The notes: a model not told the origin generated them from the letters alone. A DNA stretch of 64,000 nucleotides from an uncultured Ectothiorhodospiraceae bacterium (GCA_947259575.1 CAMYMU010000032.1:1-64000); one strand, 5' to 3'. Shown: positions 17,387 to 26,898, counted from the first letter of the stretch. Translations and numbers: made by a program.

Positions 17387-18826
17387 ATGAATAGACCCGG
17401 TACAATGCCCGATTTGGCTCGGCACGATCACAATCAAGTCAACGCACCAATGATCCCGTTGAATTATGTCCACCCCGGCATGTCTTTGTCTCAGATCTTT
17501 TCCATCATATTGGGTTATTGGAAAATAAGCGCAATTATCATTGCTGTCATCATGATAGTTGCTGTTGTGCTTTTAAAGACAATACCACGGACCTACACGG
17601 CCGAACTCACCCTGATGGTAAACTACAGCGTTAGCGATACACTCACCGGGCAGGAATTAGCTGGCGGCCAACTCGGTACCTTCATTGCCACGCAGATGGA
17701 ACTGATGCAGAACCAGCAAGTGCTTACCGAGGTTGTCGACAAGCTTGAGCTGACTGAGAACGAAGATTATGCAGCAGGCTATACAGGCAAAAGCGGCACC
17801 CTGGAGCAATGGGTAGTTCAAAAATTGAAAAAAGACCTGGTCGTGAATCGAGGCCAGTTCGGTAATCAGCTTATTAATATGGAATTTTCAGCAAATGACC
17901 CCGAGCTCGCAGCGAACGTTGCCAACACTATTGCGGATACCTATCAAAAACAGGACAGCGAGGCGGCCATTCGTCAACCAGCTGAACGAACAGCCCGTTT
18001 TGCGGAGCAATTAATTATGCTCAAGCAAAATGTTGAAGAGGCACAGCAAAAAGTCACCGAATTTAATAAAAGGAATCAATTAGTTGATGAAGGTAATCGG
18101 GCCAACCTTGAGGTCGTCATGTTGGCGGGACTTGAAGATCGCTTGTTACAAGCAACAGAAGAGCGTCGTTTAGCTGAGGCGCTTGTTGAGGGAGATCGGT
18201 CTGTTGCCGATGTCGTCCTGACCTCTCCGGAAATTCAGGACTTAAAGAAACAGCTGTCTGATCAGAGATTAGAACTGAGAAAGCTTGAGTTGCTATATAC
18301 TCCAGAGCATCCTCAATTACAGGACTTCAAGCTTTCTATCAAAACAACGGAAGAATCGCTTGAGGCTGCAATAGCAAAGTATGGGACCAATTTGAATGAA
18401 AAATTGAGATTGGCGAGAGCCACAGAAAGAAGTTTGATACGTGCTGTGGCAAAGCAACGCCAAAAAGTGCTTGCCAATTCCAAACTTCATGATGATGCTG
18501 AAAAATATACGCTAGCGTTAGATTCAGCACAGGCGATGTACAAAAATGCACTTAATCAATATGAAAAACTGAAATTTGCATCTCAGGACTACTATTCCAA
18601 TATCCGATTTGTGAGTCGTGCCACTCCACCGATAAAACCCAGTAAACCCAAGGTAATAAAAAGCCTTTTTTTAGCTGCTATGCTGGCCTTCATGGTTGGT
18701 TTCGGAATTCCACTCGCATTCGAATTATTTAATCGTCGTGTGCGTTGTCGAGATGATCTGGAACGCAATCATGGGGTACCGGTGCTTGCAGAGTTCGATG
18801 CCATTTCAATGAGGGAAGCCGCATGA
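17387..18826 (+). CDS. Wzz/GumC-type polysaccharide co-polymerase (chain length and export)
   Basis: This 479-residue inner-membrane protein has the PCP-2 layout. There is a membrane segment at about 46-64, a Wzz domain (TYTAELTLMVNYSVSD; NMEFSANDPELAANVANTIA), long periplasmic coiled coils (about 200-400), a Pro-rich motif before the second membrane segment (ATPPIKPSKPK, about 408-418), and a short cytoplasmic tail. The ATG follows TAAGGAG. It controls chain length and couples the polymerase to the outer-membrane channel. The kinase domain is a separate protein whose start overlaps its stop by four bases, as in GumC/EpsF-EpsG type systems. It opens a nine-gene operon. Confidence 0.9.
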   Translation: MNRPGTMPDLARHDHNQVNAPMIPLNYVHPGMSLSQIFSIILGYWKISAIIIAVIMIVAVVLLKTIPRTYTAELTLMVNYSVSDTLTGQELAGGQLGTFIATQMELMQNQQVLTEVVDKLELTENEDYAAGYTGKSGTLEQWVVQKLKKDLVVNRGQFGNQLINMEFSANDPELAANVANTIADTYQKQDSEAAIRQPAERTARFAEQLIMLKQNVEEAQQKVTEFNKRNQLVDEGNRANLEVVMLAGLEDRLLQATEERRLAEALVEGDRSVADVVLTSPEIQDLKKQLSDQRLELRKLELLYTPEHPQLQDFKLSIKTTEESLEAAIAKYGTNLNEKLRLARATERSLIRAVAKQRQKVLANSKLHDDAEKYTLALDSAQAMYKNALNQYEKLKFASQDYYSNIRFVSRATPPIKPSKPKVIKSLFLAAMLAFMVGFGIPLAFELFNRRVRCRDDLERNHGVPVLAEFDAISMREAA

Positions 18827-19593
18827 GCAGGGATGGCAAGAACATCGGCATGTATGTTGAGACTTATGGGTTTGACAAGATAAGCGATATTGAAAAGCAC
18901 GAGAACAAGTCATCAGACAATGACATCATTCCAGTTATCCCGATTAAGGATACCGTGGTACCAAGCAAACAGTTGGTCATGGCGCACGATGCGTATTCTT
19001 ATGATCAACGCTCCGAGATGATACTGGCATTACGTACTGAATTACTGATGCGGCATGATCCCAACACTGAAGGCGCTTACATGATGACCCTATTGAGTCC
19101 AAGTGCTGGTGAAGGGCGCTCACAACTTGCCGCCGAACTTGCTATATCCTTTGCAAAGCTAAATAAGCCAACCTTGCTAGTCGATGCGGATTTCCGTAAT
19201 CCAAAGCAGCACACCCTTTTTGGCGCTGAAAATACCGGTGGCTTGTCACAGGTCATGAGCTCAAATGACACACTTGATTTACATGGAGTGATGGATTTGG
19301 ATCACCTGGTGGTGTTGACCACCGGTGAGATTCCTGAAAACCCCATGGAATTATTGTCGGATGTTAGATTTACCAGGGCCATAGAGTTTTTTCGAGACAA
19401 TTTTGATTATGTGATTTTTGATACGGCACCGGTTAATAAATATGCGGACGGTCTGGTCATCGCAAACTTGATCAAGAACGTAATAACCATAACGCGTGCA
19501 AAACATACATCTTACAAATCAATTAGAGATATGTTGCGGAAACTCTCTGCCTCCAATGCGAATTTATTGGGAGGCATCATCAATCATTTCTAG
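18823..19593 (+). CDS. Bacterial tyrosine kinase-like ATPase of EPS export (CapB/EpsG type)
   Basis: This 256-residue P-loop protein partners with the co-polymerase at 17387. The Walker A region is LLSPSAGEGRSQLA (about 91-103), with Arg in place of the usual Lys. From memory, GEGRS also occurs in EpsG-type relatives, so it need not be inactivating. Walker A' is LLVDADFRNP (118-127) and Walker B YVIFDTAP (about 196-203). An internal RTELLMRHD resembles the E-x-x-R-x-x-R oligomerisation motif. The protein ends LLGGIINHF with no tyrosine-rich tail, so autophosphorylation there is unlikely. No outer-membrane channel gene (Wza-like) lies in the window. Confidence 0.88.
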   Translation: MSRDGKNIGMYVETYGFDKISDIEKHENKSSDNDIIPVIPIKDTVVPSKQLVMAHDAYSYDQRSEMILALRTELLMRHDPNTEGAYMMTLLSPSAGEGRSQLAAELAISFAKLNKPTLLVDADFRNPKQHTLFGAENTGGLSQVMSSNDTLDLHGVMDLDHLVVLTTGEIPENPMELLSDVRFTRAIEFFRDNFDYVIFDTAPVNKYADGLVIANLIKNVITITRAKHTSYKSIRDMLRKLSASNANLLGGIINHF

Positions 19594-19658
19594 GTTCATG
19601 TCTGTGTACTACTCAGTATGAGGCATGAAGCAACCTACTATTCATGATTTAAGTCACC

Positions 19659-21098
19659 ATGGCATTACAGACACAGCATCTCATTACATCCAAAGACATG
19701 GCATGGGTGCCGGATAACCGGTATTCAGCCCTGTTGACGTTAATGTTCTGGACCCTGGTTGTGATGATGGTCGTTCCGGAAGGATTTGATTATTCAGGTC
19801 TAGACGAGCCCAGTCCAGGCCCCAGTTCCGGTAGCCCTGTTAGTCGTATCATATGGCTATCGTTATTAGGTTTAGGAGTCCTGGTAACAATATGGCGTGC
19901 AGCTATGGCGTGGTTGTTGGTTCGTGACCTGAATCTGTATTTTCTGCTAATTATTGGTCTTGCCATTGCTAGTATTGCCTGGTCTATCGAGCCCTCCCTG
20001 ACAGTGCGTCGAATAATACGCCTGGTAACGTTTGTATTCGTGTGCCTCGCGTTAGTCTTAAGCGGTTGGCATACGCAACGTTTTCAGAATGTGTTGCGCC
20101 CGATACTTACTATCATGCTGGTCGGCTCCATTCTCTTCGCTATGTTTATGCCACATTTGGCTATTGAACAGAGTGATGCTGCAGAACTTGCCGGGGCATG
20201 GCGTGGACTGGCGACCCAGAAGAATGGCCTGGGTGCTCTGGCCTGTCTTGCGATGATTTTCTGGGTGCATGCCTGGTTAGCGCGAGAAGTGAAACCGTTA
20301 CCAGCACTTTTTGGGATCTCCGTTGCGGCTACCTGTTTGGTGTTTTCGCGCAGTTCGACATCATTGGCGGCTACTATAGTTGTGATCTTTTTAATGATTG
20401 TTTTAATGCGGTTACCCTATTTTCTTCGTCCCGTAAAGAAATATTTAGTTTCTATCCTGGTTGCAATCATACTTATCTATTCACTGGCTATGCTAAATCT
20501 GGTACCTGGTTCTGAGACATTACTTCAGCCGATCGTTGCATTGACCGGTAAAGATATGACCTTTACCGGCCGTTCGACAATCTGGGCCATCATGGCAGAC
20601 CATATCAGTTGGCGCCCGAAATTAGGCTCAGGTTTTGCTGCCTACTGGACGCCAGTGCATCCACCGGGTAAAGAGTCGTATGTATTCATTGAGCAAATGT
20701 ATGGTTTTTATCCAGGATCGGCTCACAACGGTTACCTTGAAATCCTTAATGACCTTGGTTGGGTAGGTATGCTCTTATTCCTTGCCTATATCATTACTTA
20801 CATCAGGCAATCTCTTCAGCTGCATGCTATTGATCTTAATCAGAGCATGCTGTACCTCGCGCTATTCTTTCAGCAGGCAATAACGAACCTGTCTGAATCG
20901 CACTGGTTTAATGTATTGAGCGTAGATTTTGTGATCATGGCCTTTGCCACTATCGCACTGGGGCGCAGCCTGCTGGAAATTCGCTTACGCACGGTGTTTG
21001 GTGTCCCACCGAACTCTGACAATGGCATGAACAGCGAGACGTATGATCTCGCACAGGTTCAATCGTCTCGGTACAATCAGTCGAGGATGACGACATGA
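19659..21098 (+). CDS. O-antigen ligase/Wzy-type polymerase family membrane protein
   Basis: This 479-residue protein has about eleven to twelve membrane segments. The large late periplasmic loop carries FTGRSTIWAIM and GSAHNGYLEILNDLGWVG, the family signature (RxxxW and HNxxL). It would polymerise repeat units from undecaprenyl carriers in the periplasm, so the glycan is probably made by a Wzx/Wzy route together with the flippase at 23713. Its stop overlaps the start of the next small gene by four bases. Confidence 0.88.
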   Translation: MALQTQHLITSKDMAWVPDNRYSALLTLMFWTLVVMMVVPEGFDYSGLDEPSPGPSSGSPVSRIIWLSLLGLGVLVTIWRAAMAWLLVRDLNLYFLLIIGLAIASIAWSIEPSLTVRRIIRLVTFVFVCLALVLSGWHTQRFQNVLRPILTIMLVGSILFAMFMPHLAIEQSDAAELAGAWRGLATQKNGLGALACLAMIFWVHAWLAREVKPLPALFGISVAATCLVFSRSSTSLAATIVVIFLMIVLMRLPYFLRPVKKYLVSILVAIILIYSLAMLNLVPGSETLLQPIVALTGKDMTFTGRSTIWAIMADHISWRPKLGSGFAAYWTPVHPPGKESYVFIEQMYGFYPGSAHNGYLEILNDLGWVGMLLFLAYIITYIRQSLQLHAIDLNQSMLYLALFFQQAITNLSESHWFNVLSVDFVIMAFATIALGRSLLEIRLRTVFGVPPNSDNGMNSETYDLAQVQSSRYNQSRMTT

Positions 21099-21283
21099 GT
21101 AGGAAGCCCGCGATTCTTGCCGCAAATACCACTGGTACAATGCCATCGCTTAAAGGTACTCTGGCTCTGGCGTTCGCCATCTTCCTAATACTGTGTGACA
21201 GATTATGTAATCGCTTACACCAAAAAACTAATAACAATAAATCTAAATCATCTTCAGAACTATTAACGGTGGTCACATCATGA
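21095..21283 (+). CDS. Small single-pass membrane protein of the EPS operon
   Basis: This 62-residue frame overlaps the Wzy gene by four bases (ATGA) and the next gene by four bases (ATGA), a packing that strongly suggests translation. It has one hydrophobic segment (GTLALAFAIFLILCD, about 20-34), a basic middle and a Ser/Lys/Asn-rich tail. No family is recognised. It may be an accessory subunit of the polymerase complex. Confidence 0.6.
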   Translation: MSRKPAILAANTTGTMPSLKGTLALAFAIFLILCDRLCNRLHQKTNNNKSKSSSELLTVVTS

Positions 21284-22731
21284 CACAACCCAACAAAGCA
21301 ACAGACTATGATATGACACCTGACGAGGCAATTGGCATCATTCAGTCTTACGACGGTCCTGTCTTAGTCGATCTGGATGAAACGCTCTATCTACAGAATT
21401 CGACTGAAGACTTTATTGATTCGGCCTTTCCGCGACTGCCAGCACTGTTATTGATGAGGGCGCTGGATGTCATCAAGCCCTGGCGTTTCACAGGGGGTGA
21501 GTCAACGCGTGATAACTGGCGCGTTCGCCTGGTTTCTATCCTGTTTCCCTGGACAAAGCGTCGCTGGAAAAACCGGGTTGCTGAACTGGCGAAAACCCAG
21601 ACAAACCAACAACTGATGGAAGCCTTGTCAAAACGTATTGCCAATGCCGATACGATAAAGGATGCGATGCCCATCATTGCGACTACTGGTTTTGAAAGCA
21701 TTGTCACGCCACTGGTGGAAGCGATGGGCTTGCGCGAGGCCAGGATCGTAGCTTCTCGTCTGTCAAAGCTTGATGATAAGCGCCATGGTAAGCTGCAGCG
21801 GGTTAATGATGTACTGGGTGAGGAAGTTGTTAAGCAATCACTTGTCTTAACAGATTCGATCGATGATATCGAACTACTGGATGTTTGCGCAAAACCATTG
21901 AGAGTCATCTGGCCAGAGGCCTTTTATCGCCGAGCTTTATGCGATGTTTATTTGCCAGGCCAGTACCTGACCATTATTAAACGACCAAATGAGCGTTATA
22001 TCCTACGAGGTATTTTGCAGGAAGACTTTGCATTTTGGCTGCTCAGCTCAATCGCTTTAGCCTCCTTACCACTAATGCACGTTTTCGGTCTGGCTTTTCT
22101 GCTTCTATCGTTCTGGACTATTTATGAACGTGGCTATGTCGACAACGATTATATTGCTGACCGTTTCGAAGACGATCCAAAACTCAGTTCAGCATTTGCG
22201 GCAACACCCGTTGCCACCCCGCGCTTTCAACCCTGGCTGTGGGCATCAGCGAGCGGCGTCATCGCTTTATGGTTATTACGTTGGCCAAACTCACCGGTAC
22301 CGACTGATTATATTTCCTGGTTAGCCGTGTTGTTGGCGACTTATGGCTGGTTCTTACTATACAACCGACTTGATAAATCGACACGCATCTGGATGTTTGC
22401 CGGGTTGCAGTTCGCGCGTAGCGCCGCGTTTGTCGCCGTGGTGCCAGTGACGTTGATTGGTGCTGGTGCTCTGATTGCGCATACTTTAGCCAGATGGGTT
22501 CCATACTATATATATAGGCTCGGTGGTAAGGACTGGCCAGAAACACAGTTTTATCTCATTCGCTTATTGTTTTTCATTGTCATTGCGGTGTTGTTTGGTA
22601 TGACGCAAGGATTCGGCTCGTTACTTACCGTAACGGCACTGGTATTGCTCGCATGGAATATATTTAGAGCCAGAAAAGAATTAGCAGCATTGTTACCAGC
22701 TATTAAACGCTTAGATAAGGCAGAGTCATGA
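21280..22731 (+). CDS. HAD-superfamily phosphatase domain fused to a UbiA-like polytopic membrane domain
   Basis: In this 483-residue protein residues 25-215 form a complete HAD fold. The nucleophile motif is VLVDLDETLY (31-40), followed by the Thr motif IIATTGFES, a Lys motif DDKRHGK and the acidic motif LTDSIDDIELLD (about 188-199). From about 245 there are seven or eight membrane segments. The first loop, YVDNDYIADRFEDD, resembles the NDxxDxxxD metal/diphosphate site of UbiA prenyltransferases. The C-terminal half otherwise lacks the second classic Asp motif. It may act on polyprenyl-phosphate-linked sugars (dephosphorylation or transfer). It overlaps both neighbours by four bases. Confidence 0.7.
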   Translation: MTQPNKATDYDMTPDEAIGIIQSYDGPVLVDLDETLYLQNSTEDFIDSAFPRLPALLLMRALDVIKPWRFTGGESTRDNWRVRLVSILFPWTKRRWKNRVAELAKTQTNQQLMEALSKRIANADTIKDAMPIIATTGFESIVTPLVEAMGLREARIVASRLSKLDDKRHGKLQRVNDVLGEEVVKQSLVLTDSIDDIELLDVCAKPLRVIWPEAFYRRALCDVYLPGQYLTIIKRPNERYILRGILQEDFAFWLLSSIALASLPLMHVFGLAFLLLSFWTIYERGYVDNDYIADRFEDDPKLSSAFAATPVATPRFQPWLWASASGVIALWLLRWPNSPVPTDYISWLAVLLATYGWFLLYNRLDKSTRIWMFAGLQFARSAAFVAVVPVTLIGAGALIAHTLARWVPYYIYRLGGKDWPETQFYLIRLLFFIVIAVLFGMTQGFGSLLTVTALVLLAWNIFRARKELAALLPAIKRLDKAES

Positions 22732-23648
22732 GTATCAGCATATGTATTGCAACTTATCGCCGGCAGGAAAAGCTCGGCCTGTTGCTCGATGATCTGGTAA
22801 AACAGGAATTGCTACCCACTGAAGTCGTTGTCATTGACAACGACGCAGATGGAAGTGCGGAAGCTGTTGTACAACAACAACGAGAGTTGGGCGCGCCTTT
22901 CCCAATACATTACGATATTCAGCCCAAAAAAAATATTTCTATAACACGTAATCGAACCGTGGCCTTAGCCAGTGAAGATTGGTTAGCTTTTATTGATGAT
23001 GATGAGCGTGCACCCGTCTCCTGGCTTAAGTTACTTATGGAAAGTGTATCGACGTATGAGGCTGCAGGCGCACTCGGTCCGGTTGTACCGGTTGTTCCAG
23101 CGGATGCACCAAAGTGGATACAGCGTGGTCATTTCTATGACTGGTCGAGAATGAAGACTGGAACCACGATTCCTCTGAACAAATTGCGTTTTGGTAATTT
23201 GATATTACGTGGTGATTTACTTCGCGGTACGGATGAACCATTCGATCCAAATTATGGTTTGACTGGTGGTGAGGATGGAGATCTGCTCATGCGCCTGGTG
23301 CAACAGGGCGCCCATATAATCTGGTGCGATGAAGCGATCGTATTAGAACCAGTGGAGCAGTCAAGATTATCACTACGTTGGTTGGCACTCCGCTCAATGC
23401 GTGGTGGACAGGACTTTGCACGCCATAAACTCAATGGACGTCTTGGTCATTTAAATTTAATAGGGCAACTACGCCTGTTACTGCGTTCATTTGTACAATT
23501 TGTGATAGCGTTAATACTAACAATATTGCACCTGCCATTTGGTTTACATCGTTCGGCATATTGGTTACTAAAAGCCTCTGCCAACATTGGCAAGATGTCT
23601 ATCTTCCTGGGCATGCATTATCAGGAATATGGGGAGAAGGTGACATGA
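22728..23648 (+). CDS. Glycosyltransferase family 2
   Basis: This 306-residue GT-A enzyme has ISICIATYRRQEKLGLLLDD at the N-terminus, VVVIDNDADGS, a nucleotide-sugar metal site AFIDDDERAP (about 85-94) and a predicted acid loop GGEDGDLLMRL. The C-terminus (about 245-270) is hydrophobic and could sit in the membrane. It would add one residue to the lipid-linked repeat unit. It is the only dedicated GT inside the operon, so other transferases (4577, 9871, or genes outside the window) must supply the rest. Confidence 0.88.
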   Translation: MSISICIATYRRQEKLGLLLDDLVKQELLPTEVVVIDNDADGSAEAVVQQQRELGAPFPIHYDIQPKKNISITRNRTVALASEDWLAFIDDDERAPVSWLKLLMESVSTYEAAGALGPVVPVVPADAPKWIQRGHFYDWSRMKTGTTIPLNKLRFGNLILRGDLLRGTDEPFDPNYGLTGGEDGDLLMRLVQQGAHIIWCDEAIVLEPVEQSRLSLRWLALRSMRGGQDFARHKLNGRLGHLNLIGQLRLLLRSFVQFVIALILTILHLPFGLHRSAYWLLKASANIGKMSIFLGMHYQEYGEKVT

Positions 23649-23712
23649 ACCTTGTTATCGATCTGATTCTGATATGTGCAACAGGCTGGAACCATACTGA
23701 AAGAGAGCAATC

Positions 23713-25002
23713 ATGAGTGAACAACGACGTCGAGGTTTTGCATTTGCGCGACTGCTAAGCAGTGCTGTTGTCAGTCAGGGGTTGTTATCTGCGGCTAATT
23801 TTATTATTGGTCTGATCCTGATTCGCAATACATCTGATGAACAGTATGGACTATATGTCTTAGTATATAGTGCCATCCTGCTCTTAATTTCATTACAAAA
23901 TGCCTTTATAAACCCTCCACTAGCCATTCGAATCACCAAGCTCGAGCAATCTGGTCGTAGCGAATTAGTAGGTGGTCTATATCGAGAGCAACGTCGATAT
24001 CTACCTTCGCTTGGTGCCATTGTCATCATTATTGCCATTGTTCTTTGGTATTTTGAGATATTGAATATTAGTACTGGCCCTCTGGTGCTGGTGACAGTAT
24101 TGGCTACCCTGGCGATCCTGAATCGTGAATATTTTCGAATGGTTTTATTTGCACATCGTCTCCCGCAGAATGTATTGAAAACAGATATCGTATACGTTGT
24201 GCTTACCGTTATTGGGGTTTATGTCGCAACATTCACGTCAGCACCTGCGGTTGCTACTGTTATTGTGTTAGCCCTTGCTGCGATAGTGAGTGGCATTTTT
24301 TTGTCTCGGGCATTGCATCGAATTGAACCTTGGGACATTAAGGGGGCAAAAGGCATTCTGCGCGAGATTGCACCACTTGCTGCATGGTCCACTGCTGGGG
24401 CAGCTATCCATTGGACGTTTAGTCAGGGATATATCTATTTGGTTGCCAGTACGTTAAGCATTACTGCCGTGTCAATCATTGCTGCAACACGCCTTTTAAT
24501 GATGCCAATGAATCTGTTATCCACAGGTATTCGTTCACTGATGTTTCCTTTGGCATCAAGTTGGCTGCATAAGCATGGAGCCAGTCTAGTGTGGCGACGA
24601 CTTATCTTGTTCGCCCTGGGCCTGGCTGTGATGACAATAATCTACTTTGCAAGTCTATGGTTTTTACGCGACTGGATTTTTGATGTGGTGTTAAAGAAAC
24701 AGTTTGCAGAACGTGATGAATTATTATTGTTGTGGGGCGTTATTATTCTGGTGACGGTAGTACGTGACCAGTTGGTTTACCTCATGGCTGCACAAGGTCG
24801 TTTTCGAACATTAAGTTTATTTACTCTTTTCTGCGCCGTGCTTGCGCTCGTGGCCAGTTATATTGGGATGTTACAATTTGGTGTAAGTGGTGCGCTCATA
24901 GGAATGTTAATTGGTGAGGTCATCAATGTACTGGGAATCATTATCCTTTCCATGCGTAGCACACAAGCAGTAATTAATGAACCAACAAGGTCTACAGCAT
25001 GA
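23713..25002 (+). CDS. Wzx-type polysaccharide flippase (MOP superfamily)
   Basis: This 429-residue protein has about twelve membrane segments. The N-terminal pattern FIIGLILIRNTSDEQYGLYV is typical of polysaccharide exporters (LxxxxSPEEYGxY). It should flip undecaprenyl-linked repeat units to the periplasm for the polymerase at 19659. GAGAG-like ribosome bases precede the ATG. The stop overlaps the next start by four bases. Confidence 0.85.
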   Translation: MSEQRRRGFAFARLLSSAVVSQGLLSAANFIIGLILIRNTSDEQYGLYVLVYSAILLLISLQNAFINPPLAIRITKLEQSGRSELVGGLYREQRRYLPSLGAIVIIIAIVLWYFEILNISTGPLVLVTVLATLAILNREYFRMVLFAHRLPQNVLKTDIVYVVLTVIGVYVATFTSAPAVATVIVLALAAIVSGIFLSRALHRIEPWDIKGAKGILREIAPLAAWSTAGAAIHWTFSQGYIYLVASTLSITAVSIIAATRLLMMPMNLLSTGIRSLMFPLASSWLHKHGASLVWRRLILFALGLAVMTIIYFASLWFLRDWIFDVVLKKQFAERDELLLLWGVIILVTVVRDQLVYLMAAQGRFRTLSLFTLFCAVLALVASYIGMLQFGVSGALIGMLIGEVINVLGIIILSMRSTQAVINEPTRSTA

Positions 25003-26453
25003 TTAATCATTACGATGCGATTATAGTCGGCACCAGTTTTGCCGGCTCATTTTTTTTAAAGCGTTACTTACAACACGCGCCTAAGACAGCACGGGTATTA
25101 GTGCTGGAGCGTGGTCAACACGATAATAAAGCCTGGCAACTGCAGAATCGCCGAACGTCAAGTATCGATATAGAAGATCTATATATTAATAACCAGCCTG
25201 AAAAAGAATGGTTAGTCAGTGCTGGTTTTGGCGGTAATTCAAATTGTTGGTGGGGTGGTGCGACGCGCATGATGCCGGGCGATTTCGAATTACAGTCGCG
25301 CTATGGTGTCGGTGTTGACTGGCCCGTTAAATATGATGATCTGGAAAGCTATTATGGTGAGGTGGAAGAGATCATGGCCATCTCTGGACCAACTGATAGC
25401 CCTATGCCTCGTTCACGTCCGCTTCCATTACCGCCGCATCGTTTTTCCGATCCTGATGTCTTGTTAAAGAAGACTTTTCCTGATGGTTGGTATCATTCAG
25501 CTACTGTGCGTGCCACTGTACCAACCGGGACGCGTGGTGTTTGTTGTGCTACGGGACTGTGCGAGCTTTGTCCAACGGATGCCAAATTTACTATCCAGAA
25601 TGGACTCGCATATATCTACGATGATCCTCGCGTTACTTTGCTCCTGCAAGCTGAAGTCGAGGAGGTACAAAAGAAAGGTGATATTGCTAGCGGTGTAAGT
25701 TACATTCGTAAAGGACGTACAGAAAGTGCCACAGCAGACCTGGTGATATTGGCAGCCAACGCGATATTTAACCCGTTTATTCTGTTACGTTCTGGGATTA
25801 CACACGATCGACTGGGTAAAGGCCTGCATGAGCAATTACCCGTAGACGTTTGTCTGAATCTGGATGGTGTCAAGGCCTATAACGGTAGTACCTCGATCTC
25901 TGGTAATGGATATCTATTTTATGAAGGTGAGCATCGCCGTGACTATGCAGCCTGTTTGATTGAAACATGGAATTCGCCATTCAATTACCGGCGCGCAGCC
26001 TTACGAACAGAACAGGGACGTTGGACTGAGCGCGCCTATTTACGTTTTATGTTTGACGATCTTCCCCGAGACGATAATACAGTCACGATTAGCACGACCA
26101 ATCCAAAGCTGCCTGTAACAAATTTCCATGGTTACTCGGATTATGCGATGCGAGGTATGGATCAGATTCCTGCAATGGTCGATACCTTGGCGAAGGCGTT
26201 GCCTATTGAAGATATCGAAAGCATTAGTATAGGGCGTACCACAGCACATATTCAGGGAACTGCCGTGATGGGTAATGATTCAGCCACCAGTGTGGTTGAT
26301 CGTTATCTTGTGCATCATCAACTTCGCAACCTGCTGGTACTTGGGGCAAGCGCCTATCCTACCGCCAGCCCTGCGTACCCAACTGTAACTATTTCTGCCC
26401 TGTCGTTATGGGCAGCCGATCATCTATTCGCAAAGGAATCGAAAAATGTTTAG
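24999..26453 (+). CDS. GMC oxidoreductase with four-cysteine cluster (gluconate dehydrogenase flavoprotein-like)
   Basis: This 484-residue flavoprotein has a FAD motif IVGTSFAGSFF (9-19), FGGNSNCWWGG (77-87), a Cys cluster at 182, 183, 188 and 191 (VCCATGLCELCP), and C-terminal GTAVMGND and NLLVLGASAYPTASPAYPT. The Cys cluster is typical of membrane-associated GMC dehydrogenases. There is no signal peptide. The next gene encodes a Tat-signal protein overlapping by eight bases, so export as a folded hitch-hiker complex is likely. A periplasmic oxidation of EPS sugars or of a polyol is possible. Confidence 0.87.
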   Translation: MINHYDAIIVGTSFAGSFFLKRYLQHAPKTARVLVLERGQHDNKAWQLQNRRTSSIDIEDLYINNQPEKEWLVSAGFGGNSNCWWGGATRMMPGDFELQSRYGVGVDWPVKYDDLESYYGEVEEIMAISGPTDSPMPRSRPLPLPPHRFSDPDVLLKKTFPDGWYHSATVRATVPTGTRGVCCATGLCELCPTDAKFTIQNGLAYIYDDPRVTLLLQAEVEEVQKKGDIASGVSYIRKGRTESATADLVILAANAIFNPFILLRSGITHDRLGKGLHEQLPVDVCLNLDGVKAYNGSTSISGNGYLFYEGEHRRDYAACLIETWNSPFNYRRAALRTEQGRWTERAYLRFMFDDLPRDDNTVTISTTNPKLPVTNFHGYSDYAMRGMDQIPAMVDTLAKALPIEDIESISIGRTTAHIQGTAVMGNDSATSVVDRYLVHHQLRNLLVLGASAYPTASPAYPTVTISALSLWAADHLFAKESKNV

Positions 26454-26898
26454 TCGTCGCCAATTCCTTGTTACTGTCGCCGCAGGTATAGCCGGTCTTA
26501 CCACATGGCGTTATATCCAGAGCAGTGATGTTAATGCCATCGTTACTGTTTTACGCAAACGACTTGATTACCTGAAGCTGGATCCAGAAGGCCTAACCAT
26601 ATTTGCAAATGAACTTGTGAAGCGACAAGTTGTATCTAGTGGTAAGTTACGATTGCTTGATATGGCTGGGCCCATTTATACACAGCTTTCATCTCATCTG
26701 GAAAAAAATCAGGTCATTCAAAATTTAAAACATGGTGAAGAACGCATTGCCTCGTTGTATTTGTTGTCCAGCGACTTTTTCCTTAATGGGGCGGATCAAA
26801 ACAAACTCGTGCATTATGTCGAGTTCTATGATCCCTTTAATAATTTTAGCGCATGTAAAACACCTTTCGCGCGTCCGGTAAATTACAATAAAGGTTAA
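26446..26898 (+). CDS. Tat-signal small subunit, probable partner of the GMC oxidoreductase
   Basis: This 150-residue protein starts MFSRRQFLVTVAAGIAGL, a twin-arginine signal (SRRQFL). The remainder is helical and polar, with FYDPFNNFSACKTPFARPVN at the end. Its start lies eight bases inside the GMC gene. The arrangement parallels the small Tat-bearing subunit of gluconate 2-dehydrogenase-like complexes, but the sequence itself is not clearly that family. It ends the EPS operon. Confidence 0.7.
   Translation: MFSRRQFLVTVAAGIAGLTTWRYIQSSDVNAIVTVLRKRLDYLKLDPEGLTIFANELVKRQVVSSGKLRLLDMAGPIYTQLSSHLEKNQVIQNLKHGEERIASLYLLSSDFFLNGADQNKLVHYVEFYDPFNNFSACKTPFARPVNYNKG

Noticed and set aside
1..26898. 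PEP-CTERM/exosortase-type EPS locus
   Set aside because: No exosortase, PEP-CTERM tail or PrsK/PrsR pair was seen. The EPS genes fit a Wzx/Wzy system.
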